64,000 nucleotides of DNA from Sipunculus nudus (GCA_026874595.1 CM049315.1:77979401-78043400); one strand, 5' to 3'. Counted from the stretch's first letter, positions 12,086 through 25,804 are shown. The notes: a model not told the origin generated them from the sequence alone. Made by a program: numbers and translations.

Positions 12086-15000
12086 GAAAAGTTTTGGCGT
12101 ATTATCACAGCTGTGTGTTATGATCCATAGGTCACTTGTTTATCGAGGGTATCGCTGTTGCAGATATAGGGATGTAAATTTTTAAATTATAATTTGATAT
12201 GGTAATCAACCACATCAGAGGACTTTTTTTGTCCTCAATAAATATATCATCAATATAATGTAATTTAAAAATTTAACATTGTTAGAATAAGAAATTTCAA
12301 ACAAAATAAAAACAGAATTTCATTCATTTTCAATGTACAGTACACCGACATAAAGTGGGACAAAGAGACAAGACACACTGAGAAAACTTAAAGTATGTAA
12401 ATGAATCTCTGACTATACTCATTCTTTGAAGACAAATATGAAACAAATTTCTTACCAAGAACAGATTACTCAAAAATAAAACTGCAAAATGGTTAGTAAA
12501 AAAAATATTACTAAATAATGGAATCGCGTTCATTAGATTCTGTGAATCTTTTGTTAATATATATCAAACTTAAATGTGGTTTAGTATGTCTGGCCTGTCA
12601 AGAATTCATAGTCGACATTCTAAACGATCAGCTATGAAAAAGTCCACATTTTGTTAATTCAAATTTGCAGAAAGACGTTTATATTTTGGTAATTGGGGAG
12701 ACAGGTTACTGAAAGTGCGCTAAAATCAGTTTATCATTGTCTCGACTTGACGGTTTTTAGTTAATTTTGGTGGTATATTTGTTGTCAGTTGACGCTACAA
12801 AACGCTAACATAAGTAGATAATTTATAACGTGTTTATTCCAGTTGGTTTGGATGACGTTTCATGACGTACAACTTAAAAAAAAATGAAAAAAAAGTATTA
12901 CATACACCTCTCCCATTTGCAACCTGTACAGAGGTGAACTTGATTCGTGACTTTCAATGTGAAAAACAAATGATTCTTTAATGCACTCTTCATGATTTTT
13001 TGTGTTTCGGAAAAGTTAGTAAGTCAGTAAGTAAATTTTAATTGAAGTCGGGTACATTTCAGGTCAACAAAGCAATCTGAGCTCAGAAGAGTTCTTTAAC
13101 TCGTATTTATTAATTGCTAGTCTAGAAGGCAGCAGACACCTTTTCCCGTGGGCCGTGATAACGCAGGAGCAAAAATGTGAAGAAGGAATCCCTCAATGGG
13201 AAACATATGTAGATGTTGCTTTGAGAAGTCAAACACTCCCCAGGCGGGTTAAAGTGCCCACTCCGAACACCCGAGTTTTTTAAGCCAAACACAGTAGCGA
13301 ACTATTCGGACATTAAGGCAAATAAATGGGGTGTCTCAAAGGTACAAAGATATGGAGAATTCACGGAGATTATCTCTTTTGAGTTTAATTATGAATCTGT
13401 CAATTTAATAATATTTTCAAAATATATAACATAATAAAAAATGCAAAATCAAATAATGATCTGTCGAAAGTTCATAATTTTTTTTGATGAAAATTGTAAC
13501 ATGCATTTGATAAAATCGTAATTTAATGTGAAAACTCTCCGATAAATCTCCTGCGTCGCTAATTCTCCATATTTAAGAAGTACTATATCCATGGCGCGAC
13601 TGAACGCTGTTATCAAGACCTCTGGGACCTTCGACTGACTCATTCAAATACCTTAAACCAATACAATGGATAGGAATACCTTGGTTTGCTTGAATAGCAT
13701 GACAGAATGCCGGAATATCGGTCGAGAAATAATAAAGATAGTCCGCGGTGATGCGACTATTGGCGATCCGATGAGAGCCGTGGAGCTAGATGCAAACCTT
13801 CGACTCCGTGAAATAGTTGGTCATTCGAGGAACCCTGAAGTTTGTGCAGCCAAGAATTGGCAGAAAGGAATGGCCTTAGACCAGTAAATCAACTTGGAGA
13901 TCTGGGGGGAACCGTTTCACCTGGACTGTTTTATTTTGGTTAATGTTAAGGGATAAATGATAATGTTCAAGATGAGCATAGTTCCTAGTATAAACTAAAG
14001 TGCCATTTTTGTAAAAAAGAAAATGATTGATAAATTGGCGAAAAATAGGAGTAGTATCAATAAGCTTGGTGTATTCTCAATTACTCCAAGATTTATTATC
14101 AAATTCATGTCCTGGTATAACATACTCTTAATGCAAAACATGGCGAATTCTATAAACATTCCATCATATGTGTTTATTGTGTGAGTTTAATGTGTTAAGC
14201 AGTGATCACGCTCATCACAAAATATACTACATGCTTTAAATATTTCATCCTGACAACTACTTAAATGGTTAGTGCTAAGGAAGTACATGCTGACTAATTA
14301 AATCTTAAGGACATTGTGAGGCCATTTTTTTTAGTATTAACTAAAGTATAAAGTAGTAATAATGAGTAATAGCAGGGTAGAATGGACATATTTTCATGGA
14401 TCCTATAGTATGTTCTAAAATGTTCTGATATATGATTTTGAATTCTAGACCTGGTTCATTTTCTGGATGCAAAACATGCCAGCATTCCACCATGTATATT
14501 TTTATTATTTTTTTTTTGTTTTTACAATGATCATACTGAGTGGTTCAATTGGAGGTATTGCGATGATATTATAGAAATATATGTTACAAGTGCAGTAATT
14601 GAGTAAAACACTGAAGCAATAGGTATTTATATATCATGATAATTTATACTTTTTAAGAAAAGTGCATTTTGATGTGTTTCTTACACTGTAATACCAATGG
14701 GTTACTCCATTTTTATTCTAATATTACCAGAATTTATCATTGGAATATGTAAACCAGCATGCCATTTAATTCTGGGTATTCTTTTATTACATACAACCAA
14801 AGGTATTATACAGATATTAGTATTAATAAAGCTAACGATGGACAGGTTCATATACATTAGATGCAGGTATCTGTTTAGTTCACCCTCGTAATGATAGTGA
14901 ACATCTTTCTGTAGGGTGGAGAAGTATCTGTTTAGTTTTTATGACATTTTAAGAATGAAATGTTGTAACCTGTTTGAATGATACATCATTGCGAGCAACC

Positions 15001-16011
15001 ATATACATTGAAATAAAAGCCGAAAGTTTTTTTCCGACCTCCTGCCTATGACTCTTTTATATGACTTTTTTTTTAAATGTTTGTAAACCAAAAGAAAACA
15101 ATTAAAAAAGTCTGGCCTAATTAACATGGTGATATATTGGTTAATTTTTTACCAAGCGTAGACTTCAGACACACATCTATTCTTTCTCTAAGAAGAAACC
15201 AGATAGAATTGCCTGGCTAGAAAGAATGTAAATGAATAAACATATTTTTCATTCGAAAAGGGCTGATGATTATGAGTTAATTCGGTAGTTATTCCTAAAC
15301 GGTAATGTGTCAATTAAAAAAATCTGTACATACATCTAAAAATGAGGAACCTTTTTAAAATAAGAAAAATAAGATAAAGTTACTTTATTAATTATATTGG
15401 TATATTGTGTAATTCCATGCACACATATGCATTATATATAGATCATGTTTATATATAATGTTTGGACACTTAGTATTATGGTTTTCAATACATGTAGGAA
15501 AAACTGGGTCTCTCGAGATGTGGTCACGCTAAATTACACATTCCTTAAAGGCGTTCTCTAATTGATCTTTATTTGCTTTGTTTAATTATAACCAAGTACA
15601 GAATATACTACTTGCCCATTAATTCTTTCTTTAAGCAGGAAGATGGTTAGTAAAAATGCAAATGAAAAGAAAAGTGAAATTTTATTTTGAAAGGACTGAA
15701 GATTATAACATGGTAGTTATTCCAGAGTAACATGCATTTCTGAATAATAAAAAATGTTCAAAATGCACATAGAATTGTGTATCACAAAGCAAAAAGATGT
15801 ATCGTTTACACTTATGATATAGAATGTTATAAAGAAATATATAATACAAATTTGTATACCTCTGAGAAAAAATAACATACATTATGTTTATGGTATTAAT
15901 TAACTGTGGTTCATGTGATTAAAATTATTATGTGATAATCCGAGAACCTTGAAACATTAAAATTTAAATGATATTTTACATTCGAACATTCGAAATACAA
16001 TTCCCTTTTCT

Positions 16012-16052
16012 GAGAGAGAGAGAGAGGGAGAGAGAGAGAGAGAGAGAGAGAG
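16012..16052. repeat. (GA)n microsatellite
   Basis: About 20 GA dinucleotides with a single GG interruption. Confidence 0.95.
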
Positions 16053-16295
16053 GTTAAATAAGCGACTGCACAGACCAGGAATGTATGTTAATTAATTCTA
16101 AACAACTGATGGTAAGATAACAAAGATACCAAAACTGTTTGCAGATCATGAACCTTGCGTAATTTCAGTGCGCGTGCGTGTGTAGGCATGGGTAATTGTG
16201 TGACAGAAATTTATGGGGTCGCAATGTTTTTGAGTTTATCGCCGATCACACATCTCATCGATTAAACGCAGAGGTATGGTTTTAGAGGAAAGACT

Positions 16296-16298
<3 letters not shown>

Positions 16299-16343
<45 letters not shown>
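16299..16343. repeat. (TA)n microsatellite
   Basis: About 22 AT units. Confidence 0.95.
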
Positions 16344-16345
<2 letters not shown>

Positions 16346-16469
16346 GTATCATATACAGTTAGTTTTACTTATGCGTGTAAAGTTCGCCATAATAGGTAGG
16401 ATAAATCTAGGGTTATTCGGTTTGTTGGGGTTGTCGTTGGGGCCCAGGTGGCTATTGTGAATGTAGCAT

Positions 16470-17130
16470 AACAGCTAGATATCCGTCCGTCTCTTGACAT
16501 TAAACCAGTTGAACAAAGACATGAATATCTGACTCGCATCCTTATGACCGACCGTTTCATTTTTGTTCACCAAGTCCACGAACATGATACACGCAATACT
16601 TATTCCAATAATTTATATGCTACCAAACCTCGGACAGACTACTTAAAGAAATCTTTTTTAATGCCGAGGTCCTATTTTGTGAAACACGTTAAATCAATCT
16701 CAAAGAAACTGCCTCTCCTTTAGGTCTTTAAAAAAGGATCATTTAATAAATCTAAACCGCCTTTGTGCTTTTTATGTTATATATAATGCATGCTATTTCA
16801 TATTCTGATATTTTTTTTTCATTTTTATGTCTCGCTCAATATTGCCTTAATTGTATATAACGATTCATGTCATTATTTTATATGTTTATGTTTAATATCA
16901 CATCTTGCTGTATATTACGCTGCGTGTCATAGTTATAATTTTCATGTTTAATATCACATCTGGCTCAATAATTTCATCTTAAGCCACTTTTATTAATTGT
17001 AATTGCATTTTACATGTTTTGTTAGTTTGTATAAACTGTAAAGCCCAATAGGGCCCAGCGGCAGATCAGACTAACTTACCTGAACGGGCTAACCTGTATA
17101 AATATATTTAATTAATAATAATAATAACAC
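16470..17130 (+). mobile_element. 5'-truncated non-LTR retrotransposon (LINE) 3' end
   Basis: A frame open from about 16470 to the TAG at 16721-16723 encodes about 80 residues. These include HEHDTRNTYSNNLYATKPRT then DYLKKSF and, further on, KKLPLL. This is the layout of the last residues of CR1/jockey-type reverse-transcriptase proteins, where an N-x-R-x(n)-P-R-T-x-Y-x-K-x-S-F segment precedes a WNxLP-like end. The upstream boundary is a stop, so most of the ORF is missing. About 400 bp of T-rich 3' sequence follows, ending in GGGCTAACCTGTATAAATAT and a TAATAATAATAA tail, as expected for LINE 3' ends. The copy is dead and 5'-truncated. Confidence 0.6.
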
Positions 17131-20100
17131 ATATATTGTTTCACAAATATCATGTTGGTGGATGGCAGATTTCATCGTTATGCTTTACAATATTAAACCG
17201 TGCGTTTCGTCCAGTGGTGGATACTTAACTATAGAATATATGTGTATATACATGTATATATATGAGAGTGGCGGGTCATATGACGAGGCCGCAAACGTTG
17301 GTCCCCTCTGGTGAAACGTTCAGAAATGGCTATTGATCCGTATCTGCACTTGGTTAATCGGATTATTCTAAACCGGCCTCAGACACACTCGAAACTGGTT
17401 TGAATGGACGTACTTTAACCCGGTTTACTGTAAACCGGATTAAAGTTAACCGACCTAATGTAGAAAACTTAACTGATGCTGAGTAGTGGCTAAGTGCGGA
17501 CCCATTCTGGCCGTATTATTTCCTGATGATGTAAAAGTGCAATCTAGGCAGTTTTTCTTTAGTATAAGCTGAGACATCCAAGTTTACAACTACATAAATA
17601 TTACCATAATTCATATAGAACTGGACATATATGCGCTACAATATGCATGCTTATGTGTGTATTTATGGCATGCAAAAAAAACCCTTAAAGTCTGTATGTT
17701 GTTCCACATGAAAAATGCATGAAGATTACGATTGCAACCAATACAACCAAGAGAAAATGACAAACGAAGGAAACGATTAGTTTAATGAGATGATACGGCT
17801 AGAGACATAATTTTCATATTTGATAATAAAGGACTCAATGCCAACGCCTTTACCCGCGTCCAATTCCGCCCCAAAATTTAATCAACCGATTGTCCATCAT
17901 GTCACCTTAATTCAGTTTATTGAATACATTGTATGATATTGAAGGCAAACATTATTTGAAACAAAGAAACAGGGAAATGCCAATTGACCATCCTCCCACA
18001 AAACTTTAATCAATTCAATAAGAACTCGTACAGATTTTATGTCGTGACAAGCTAATAAACATGTCCAATTTTGTACCAGGCAGACTCTGTTTGACTTGTT
18101 GTTAGTGCTGAACTATGGCGTTTGAAAGGGGATTGACCTTAAACCAGCCGCCCACCGAGTTCCCTCCACTTTGCTATATTATAATTCACTTCCCGTGTCT
18201 ATTTATTTTTTCGATAACTGTTTTACATGAACCAAAACCCACCTTTTTTGGTCCCAGGGACAAATCTGACATATGTTACGACTAAACAAAATAATAATAC
18301 CCCTTTGAATGAATTACATATAATTGAAAACGAAATGTGATTAACGGATATCCGGCATTGCGACATATTTATTTGTATGCCGAAGTAGACGCTCTTAAAC
18401 AACATGCATTTGACGATACACAAACATGACGGTATTTGTACGTGTTACATTTGATATGTCACATGCATGTCTCTCCAGGTATAAACAGAAATGGCCACTT
18501 GAAATGCAGTCAAAATGAATTTATATATTTCATGCTTATTTAAATAATCATAATTGAAGCATTATCTAATGTGATAAGGGTGTATTGTATTAGCTGACGA
18601 AATAAATTTAAAGAAATCAATTTGAGGGATAAATAAGAGAAGAATTAAACACAGGGGGTTTGAAATAAAGTTTAATTATAGTATGTCACCTGAATACGAC
18701 ACATCGATTGCGTTCAGTTATTCAAAAAGATATATCTGTCTGAAAGATTTCACTGATACAAGGGTGTTTCTCTCCAAGTTGGAGCGCCACCAGTCGGTAG
18801 AAGACGGAAAGAGTAGGACCGGATGGAATATTGACACGAGCACGGGACCCCAATATAACTCAATGCCAGTAATCAATAATTGCACTCAACGCTATATCAA
18901 TACGCTCTAGATTGGTTTATAGACATGCAGTAGGGGTAGTGGGCCATAAGTCAAGGAAAAAGTTGTTAAATTTAGGAACTGATAAGATTTTGGAGATATA
19001 CAATATACTAAATGAACGCAGCGGTTAAAGATGTATTCCTACGGTCGCTTGTATTGAAAACACAGAGAATTATTTTTATCTCGTTCCCACGCAATATTTA
19101 TCTCGTCCCCACGCGATACGTATCTCGTTTCCACGCAATAGTATCGCGTTTGTACTGATAAAATATAGATGGATAATACAGTAAGACCTATAAAAATACA
19201 GTACACATTAATCCCTAAGGCATGTTTCTCTACACTAGATTAAATTCATGACGAATTTAATTGCATGCACTAAAAGCGGGATTTATACGCTTAAACCTGA
19301 TATGCTGCAACAGCGACTCTTAAAAAACTAATGGACCATGTTTGCTCAGAGAACGTGTGGGCGTACTAGGTACAAAATGTACTTGGTGGCCCACTACCTC
19401 CTCTAAAGTATATACATATTTGAAGAGCTTATTACATTGCACGATTGAAATCAAACTATTACGTTACATTTCAAGATGCATTACCTCATATTGTCACATG
19501 TTATGACATCAGCTTAACTTAACACATCACATTTCACGACAAAACATTTCCCGGATCAATTATAAGTATATTCATTACACAGGACAGAAGCCCCTTAACG
19601 ATTGTCATCATGTATCATATATTTTTCCCACGTATTCATGAAAATGATTCAAATAACAGGAATTAATCAACTGCAATTAAATTTAAATAATTTGTATAAG
19701 TGTATCATATTTATCCTTGATATTTAAATATTCTCCTACCTCGAGTAAGGAATTGAACCTCCCCCCCCCCCCCCCAAAAAAAAAATAAATAAGGAAAGAT
19801 TAGGGAACATTGAGAAATATACTAGTAATTAAATTATTTTAAACACGTAACGCCGAATATAGTTAATAAGTTCACAGATTCACTGTCTTCTCATTTAATC
19901 ATATCGATTACTGGTTGGAATTTTGCATTTGATGGATTTTATGTGATGAGGTTCAAAATTCCACTACATTACATTTTCACAATAATTGATATGTTTTCTG
20001 ATATTTCGAGATGATGGACAGTTTGAGTGATTAACTGATAAATTCTACCGTGATACATGTTACTATTTTTCTGGCTTATGGTCTATACGGTCTGATGCGG

Positions 20101-20960
20101 CGCAAAATTCCACTATAAAACATCACATTTTAACTTAAATTGTGAGTTTTTTTGGTGGTTTGGTGCCCTTAATTCAACAATGATCCATAATTTTTTTTAT
20201 CAATTGCGTGAAAAAGAAATATCATTTTTTTAGCTCGCCGGAACGAAGTTAAGGAAAAGTAAGAACAAATGCCGCCTTATCACGTGGTCCCTGAGGACGA
20301 GTGAATTCAGTATTTATTTAATAAAATAATGTTTAAAACTGTTCTAAGAAAAATGTACCACAAGGCGGGGAAGTAAAAACAGGCCACACCAAACAAAATG
20401 TTTTATGGACAAAAAAAATATGATGCGAGATGGCTATATTGTTTTCTTTTTTTTATTATTATTTACCAGCGGAGAGATTATGCATGGAATGTTGCATGGC
20501 AAATACAAACGTCACTTCAGTTCTATGTATATAATCAGTACAAAATAAGTCCGATAAATACCTTTAAGAATGATTTTATTTCCCTTGAAGGTGTACAGGA
20601 AAGTAAATTTACCGGAAACCTATTCCTCACATGTGAAAAATAAGGGATCAATGAAAAACGGGAGCGGCGGATCCGTAGAACTATCAGTTTTGTTCTGTGG
20701 CCTCAAACTGGAAGTACAACCTATCAAAACTATAAAAAATACATGTAAAGAAAATTTCTACCAAGCAATGTCTAGCGAAATTAAGAAAGAAAAAAAAATG
20801 CACCAGGATCATCATCATTGTATCGGCCAAACTCCTCTGAGTCACGTGGACCGATCTTTCCCAACTCCAACAAAATGATCCGGTCACATTTGACCTGGTG
20901 GCTAACAAAGATTATATTCGCTACTTGCAATCCTTTTTGCGTTTTGTCAATCTGTGATAA
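17131..20960. other. Intergenic, no gene recognised
   Basis: Anonymous AT-rich DNA. At 17360-17455 there are several inverted CCGGTTTA / TAAACCGG motifs forming possible small hairpins. A poly(C)-poly(A) junction lies at 19760-19788. An AGCTCGCCGGAACGAAG segment at 20232-20248 resembles ends of bivalve dispersed repeats. No exon or RNA gene was supported. Confidence 0.45.
19077..19148. repeat. 22-bp tandem repeat, three copies
   Basis: Three imperfect units of about 22 bp with the core ATCTCGTTCCCACGCAATA. The unit differs from, but resembles in style, the palindromic array at 21.5-21.7 kb. Confidence 0.7.
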
Positions 20961-21410
20961 CAGTCCATTTTTCAAGAGTAGTTCAATGAGTTGGGCTGAA
21001 ATTGTGCGTGTTCATAGATCCTGCATACCTCCATCTCATACTCAAGACTGTTGGCGCCACCTGCCATCGGTTTCACGTGGTGTTGATTCGTGCGTTTCTT
21101 TTGAGAAAATCATCCATTTCTCGGGAGTAGCGGCTCAACGTATCTTGGATAGCTTTCTCGTATACATGACAAGTGGTGCCACTTATAACTGTAGAATACA
21201 TCAATGCATTATCTCAGGAGTGCTTTAGTGTATCCCCTTGAGATTTTGCATGTACATAGATCTTTAAACTTAAATCTTATACACATGCATGGTGGCGCCA
21301 CCTACAATAGTTTCCGGGCAGTGTCCATCCTTAAATTTGTGTTGGTTGAAAACTGCACATACCTCAGAAGTGGACGCCACCTACAATCCTGTTTTAGTAG
21401 AATACATTAA
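20790..21410. repeat. GGCGCCACCTACAA dispersed repeat cluster
   Basis: The palindromic core GGTGGCGCCACC or a close variant recurs at about 21050, 21173, 21291 and 21371, each followed by TRYMA-type sequence (CTGCCATCG, TATAACTGTAGAATACAT, TACAATAGT, TACAATCCTG). TAGAATACAT(C/T)AATGC occurs after two of the cores. These are members of the family at 2.57-2.79 kb. Long open frames crossing the cluster (up to 136 codons from 20818) are repeat by-products. Confidence 0.6.
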
Positions 21411-21525
21411 TGCTATTTTCTGAGGTGTTTATTAGATAGTCGTAGTCACTTAAATTGTCGACTACCCGTATTATAGTTTTAGGAAGCCCGGAAGGCGACA
21501 TCGTGAAATATATTTATTAATTCGT

Positions 21526-21716
21526 GCGCACGAATTACTAATCCGAGGCCACGAATTACTCGATGTGACAAAATAAATTGCCATAGTGGAAAAAATATTT
21601 ATTAATTCGTGCGCACTGATTAGTAATCCGTGCGCACGAATTGCTAATCCGTGCGCACGAATTACTAATTCGTGGCTACGAATTACTAATCCGTGCGCAC
21701 GAATTACTAGGTGTGA
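21526..21716. repeat. 21-bp palindromic tandem array (AATTCGTGCGCACGAATT)
   Basis: About eight units of 21 bp carry the palindrome AATTCGTGCGCACGAATT, or variants in which the centre reads GAGGCCAC or GTGGCTAC. The array is split by a 60-bp spacer, and each half is preceded by ATATTTATTAATTCGTGCGC. The unit is self-complementary, so the array can fold or offer dyad binding sites. Confidence 0.85.
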
Positions 21717-21871
21717 AAAATATTTATTTCAATAGGATAACAAAGTAGCCGATAAGGTTAATGCAACTGATCTCCTGCATTTAATTTAAAAGAAAGTGAA
21801 AAATTAACATGAATTTATATATGTATATATAAATGTTCAGATTGGAAAAGTGCACATATATTCACACACGA

Positions 21872-21873
<2 letters not shown>

Positions 21874-21943
<70 letters not shown>
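21874..21943. repeat. (TA)n microsatellite
   Basis: About 34 TA units with one CA interruption. Confidence 0.95.
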
Positions 21944-21946
<3 letters not shown>

Positions 21947-21949
21947 ATT

Positions 21950-23879
21950 TACGTTAATACAGATTGAAATTCCACATACACAGATACTTATACATATATT
22001 ATTACTGGTTAGCGTAATAAAATAAAAATAAACGTCTCAGTCCATATTGAGCTTATCAATAAGATTAAAACAATCAGTCTTTCCAATTGAAAATAGGTGT
22101 TGATTTAAGTAAATGGCACATAGCCGTAACCGAGTATGGATAGTTTCATATTGACGATGATTGTCACAATAATATCTGTATATTTCCCGAGATTCAGGGT
22201 TTAAATAGTCACGAACATTTTCCTTAAGGGAATCTATTGAAGAAGACTGAATTATTGGAATCTGTTCCATGGTCTGCAGGCTATTGAAAGGAAAGAAAAG
22301 AACATTGGAAGGAATGAAAAGCGACAGTCTTCCGTGTGAACCTCGGTATCTTTAGCAAATGCGATTTGCGCGGACTGTATAGGGCTGAGCATGAGACAGA
22401 ATTTAAGTTAATATATTAGCAGATAATCTGGAGCTAGTACATTAATCATTTCATAAAATATGGATTGTATAGCCAGCTCTCTTCTTATTTTTATACTTTA
22501 CCATCATAGCTCTTTTACCATAGCTCCAGTGCTGGAAGTCGAGAGCGCGCAAGTACGTGTTAAATATGCTTTCCGTTGTATACTCTCCAGCTGGTATGAC
22601 TGTCTGACAGAACAATTCTTATATATTAAAACATCACACTACAGTACTAAACGAACATGCCGTATACGTTGGCGCATATTTATTTTTAATTTCATCATAT
22701 AAAAGTACTTACAAATGTATTAATATATGCGAATCGATTAATAAATGAGGCATATATGTAAATAACCTTTGAAACTGAAAAAAAAAACAATTCATGTTGC
22801 TGCTATAAAGTTAATTATTAAGCAACTGTATCCGTTATGATATTCTTATGAAAATACCACTAAGATAATTTTCAATAATGGTCTAATGTTCATGATTTAT
22901 GTGTTTTATTATTTAAAAATGAAAGATTTTATGTAGACATAATTATATCTTATGAAATTTGAATATTTTGCACCCGAAACATTAAACACCCTATATAATC
23001 AATATATTTATTTATCATATAAATAATGCCACTAATTTATGAAGAAATGCAAATTTATGCAAAATCTTTGTTAAATATATCCAATACGACATTTGTGGTT
23101 GCAGAATTCGATTCTACATATCCATAAATCAACTAAGAAAATTTGATTCCCCTATAATGGCTGTTGTCGAGTGATATGTTTTTTCCAAGATAGCGGAAGA
23201 GAAAAATACAAATATTGATTTTTAATTAATTAATATTCCAAAGTTTTGATTAAAGTATGTTTGCAAAGTTCTATATGAAAATTCGACAGATACCAGAATT
23301 TAAACAATACCGCATACACTGTGTTCAGTACATGGGAACGATAACCCTTACATAGAACGAAAGAGTTAAATGTCAGACTTATTTCCCATTATAGGTAAAA
23401 GTAAAAGAAATCGGCTTCATTAGAATGAAAGTGACCGGATAGAAAAAGCAGAACATTTTATATGATATACAAATATCAATGGAATAGGCACACAGGGGTC
23501 TGGTACCGCTTAAACTGTTATGTATTTATGTTATCTTTATTTGGAAAGAACAGATGCATAGACTACCACTGAAAGCAATTCATAATCGATGAAACTGATA
23601 CAAATATTTGTATAAATTATTAAATTTGCTGGATAAACAATCCTATAATATTTCAAACACATATCGTTATGGAATCTCATATCGGCACAGCCAGAGAAAC
23701 TCATCTATTTTGCTAGTCTGTGAAAATAATGTGTAAATGAGTACATTGTTCAGATGACTGCACGAATAGACTATTGATCATGTCACTTTGATGTTCCTTA
23801 TTGAAAAAGAAAAAAAAAAGGATATTGGAGGGTCTTACATTTTTACCAATGGCCAAAATATCCATTTACTTCATTTCAA

Positions 23880-23946
<67 letters not shown>

Positions 23947-24560
23947 TCACTCGATTCGTGGAAGGCCATGTCAGAGCTAACTTATTGCTCTCAAGCGCTC
24001 TGTTCAAGCCATTAATTAGGATACCCCTTGTCTGATCTCGAGAACTTTATTATGTCTATATTACTTCTCAGTCATCTGATATCGCCATTTTGGCTCCATG
24101 ACACCACCAGTGGCTAACTTCGAGTACCAATCACGTTTTTCCACTAGGATGTTTCCACAACGAGCCATGACGGCAAAACTTTTTGATATACGCGTTTAAC
24201 CTATCACGTTCTTCAGCAAAGGGAGTTTTAGCTTTGTGACTGGCTCCCTACTTGTTATGAACTTTGGGTTATTCACTCTTTGTAATAAAGCCTTTCATAT
24301 AATGCACTGAATAGATATAGACAGTTCACAGGGGCACAGATCAAAGATTAACATTTTGGGAACCTCAATTCCTGTGGATTAATAGGTCGTGTGAACCAAT
24401 CGAGTTGCCCGCCTGGGGCTCCAGGCCCAGGGTAGGCCAAGGGTCCCAATAGTCACGCACACCGGTCAAAACAAACAAAGAGCGGGCGCAAGTGACCGCA
24501 ACTTCACGCATTGTCAATCAACCGACCGGTCAGATCTGGTCAGTGATAAACACAAAGAGT
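21950..24560. other. Intergenic, no gene recognised
   Basis: Very AT-rich anonymous DNA including a (TA)31 tract at 23881-23942. Near 24400-24560 GC content rises toward the element at 24574. No coding exon or RNA gene was supported; the 77-codon minus-strand frame at 22037-22270 has no recognisable motif. Confidence 0.45.
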
Positions 24561-24573
24561 GCCCGCAATATTA

Positions 24574-25067
24574 AGCCTCGGTCACAACCGGGATACGTCC
24601 ACCGTTGGGCGAGTGTTTTGGGCTATTCAGTGCGGTGGACGCACGGCAACCGTGCGGGTTTAAAAGGCCGCAGGGACTCCGCAACGACCGCTACTGACAT
24701 TAGCGCAGGCGCATAAGTTGATGCGGCGGTCGTGCGTCAGGCAGGTTAGCTTGCGGCGTCCGCAGGATTTGCTTACTTTACAGTGCGAAGGCCGTGAGTA
24801 CGAGGAATAAACGGTGCCGTTGCCGCACGTCGGCCGCATAAGTATTCCTGCGGTTTCAAAAACCGAACGGTGATCTACGGTGTGCGGTGGCCGCAGCGGG
24901 TTGTGACCGAGGCTTTAGTATTCCTGCGGTCCCCAAAAACCGTGCGGTACTCTACTGTGTGCGGTGACCGCAGCGGGTTGTGACCGAGGCTTAAGTATTC
25001 CTGCGGTCCCAAAAACCGTGCGGTACTCTACGGTGTGCGGTGACCGCAGCCGTTTGTGACCGAGGCT
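24574..25067. mobile_element. Non-autonomous Harbinger-like element, TTA target duplication
   Basis: The ends are inverted: AGCCTCGGTCACAA at 24574-24587 and TTGTGACCGAGGCT at 25054-25067, each flanked by TTA (24571-24573 and 25068-25070). The right half is built of three tandem copies of about 77 bp (24833-25067), each ending GTTGTGACCGAGGCTT, so the terminal sequence is itself repeated. The interior is GC-rich and rich in GCGGT and CCGCA. Length is 494 bp with no ORF. A TTA/TAA duplication with short inverted ends is typical of PIF/Harbinger elements; the family call is inference. Confidence 0.7.
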
Positions 25068-25188
25068 TTAGGCAGGTCAATTAATAAGTAATATGTCACT
25101 TTGGTCAGGAAAAACTGCCCGTAATCCTTAATAGCCAGAGGGTCGTATTTCACAGGTTTTATCTGTAGATACTATAACGGAATTTTGA

Positions 25189-25497
25189 AAGGGACTGATA
25201 TCTAGTGGGCGTAAGAGCCAGGTGCCCGCATTTCATAGGTGGTCGTTCAGACAGGTTGGACTGCACTATCTCCGCAATCACTCGGCTCTATCAGCCTCAA
25301 AATGCTTATTTACAAACGCCTCGCCTGCCTGGCCTAATTCGTCCCGCAGCAGTCGTATATCGGGTTCAGCAGTCCATAGTGAACAGAAAGCGGACATTGT
25401 TCGAAGGAAACACTCTAACGCACAGGAAGACTACCTCAAGTGCCAAACGAACCGGAATTATCCACGGAAACCAAAAGATGATTACCACATATAAAAT
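25189..25497 (+). other. Unassigned 100-codon open region
   Basis: Higher-complexity DNA is open in two forward frames and one reverse frame. One forward frame runs 25189-25497 and ends KPKDDYHI then stop; another ends at 25501. None has a recognisable domain, a Kozak-like start or clear splice signals. It could be an eroded exon or a remnant of a mobile element ORF. It lies between the Harbinger-like element and the hAT-like left end. Confidence 0.2.
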
Positions 25498-25727
25498 ATA
25501 AGCAATATACGCACGAACGCTTTGAATTGATAAATCTTCTGTATACAGGATCTTTTTGTAGACGGTGTATGTGTTAGATAGGTTACTATTGTTTACTAGG
25601 GCTAAGTATCGGTTCGCCTCATCCGGTACAATACGTATTGCGATACAGTTAATTCGATACTGATACGTATTGACGACACGCTTCATTTCTTGTTGTATAT
25701 CATTTCTTTATAAAAGCTCTGTTTCAT

Positions 25728-25732
<5 letters not shown>

Positions 25733-25804
<72 letters not shown>

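Larger units (their letters stand above)
9104..16290. other. Intergenic, no gene recognised
   Basis: Mostly AT-rich anonymous DNA. At 9361-9392 there is an imperfect C-rich (CCCCCA)n tract. At 13450-13890 sequence complexity is higher and both strands have short open frames (a 73-codon frame from 13666 on +, a 64-codon frame ending near 13449 on -), but neither resembles a known family nor has convincing splice signals. GA repeats lie at 16012-16052. Nothing else can be supported. Confidence 0.45.

Noticed and set aside
13449-13887. Opposed open frames on both strands in a higher-complexity region
   Set aside because: No motif, splice signals or start context make either frame convincing; noted only as an unexplained stretch.
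20818-21228. 136-codon forward frame
   Set aside because: It crosses the GGCGCCACC dispersed repeats and shows no domain.
21500-21720. Palindromic array as a CRISPR array
   Set aside because: Units are contiguous 21-bp dyads without unique spacers, and the sequence is clearly from an animal genome.
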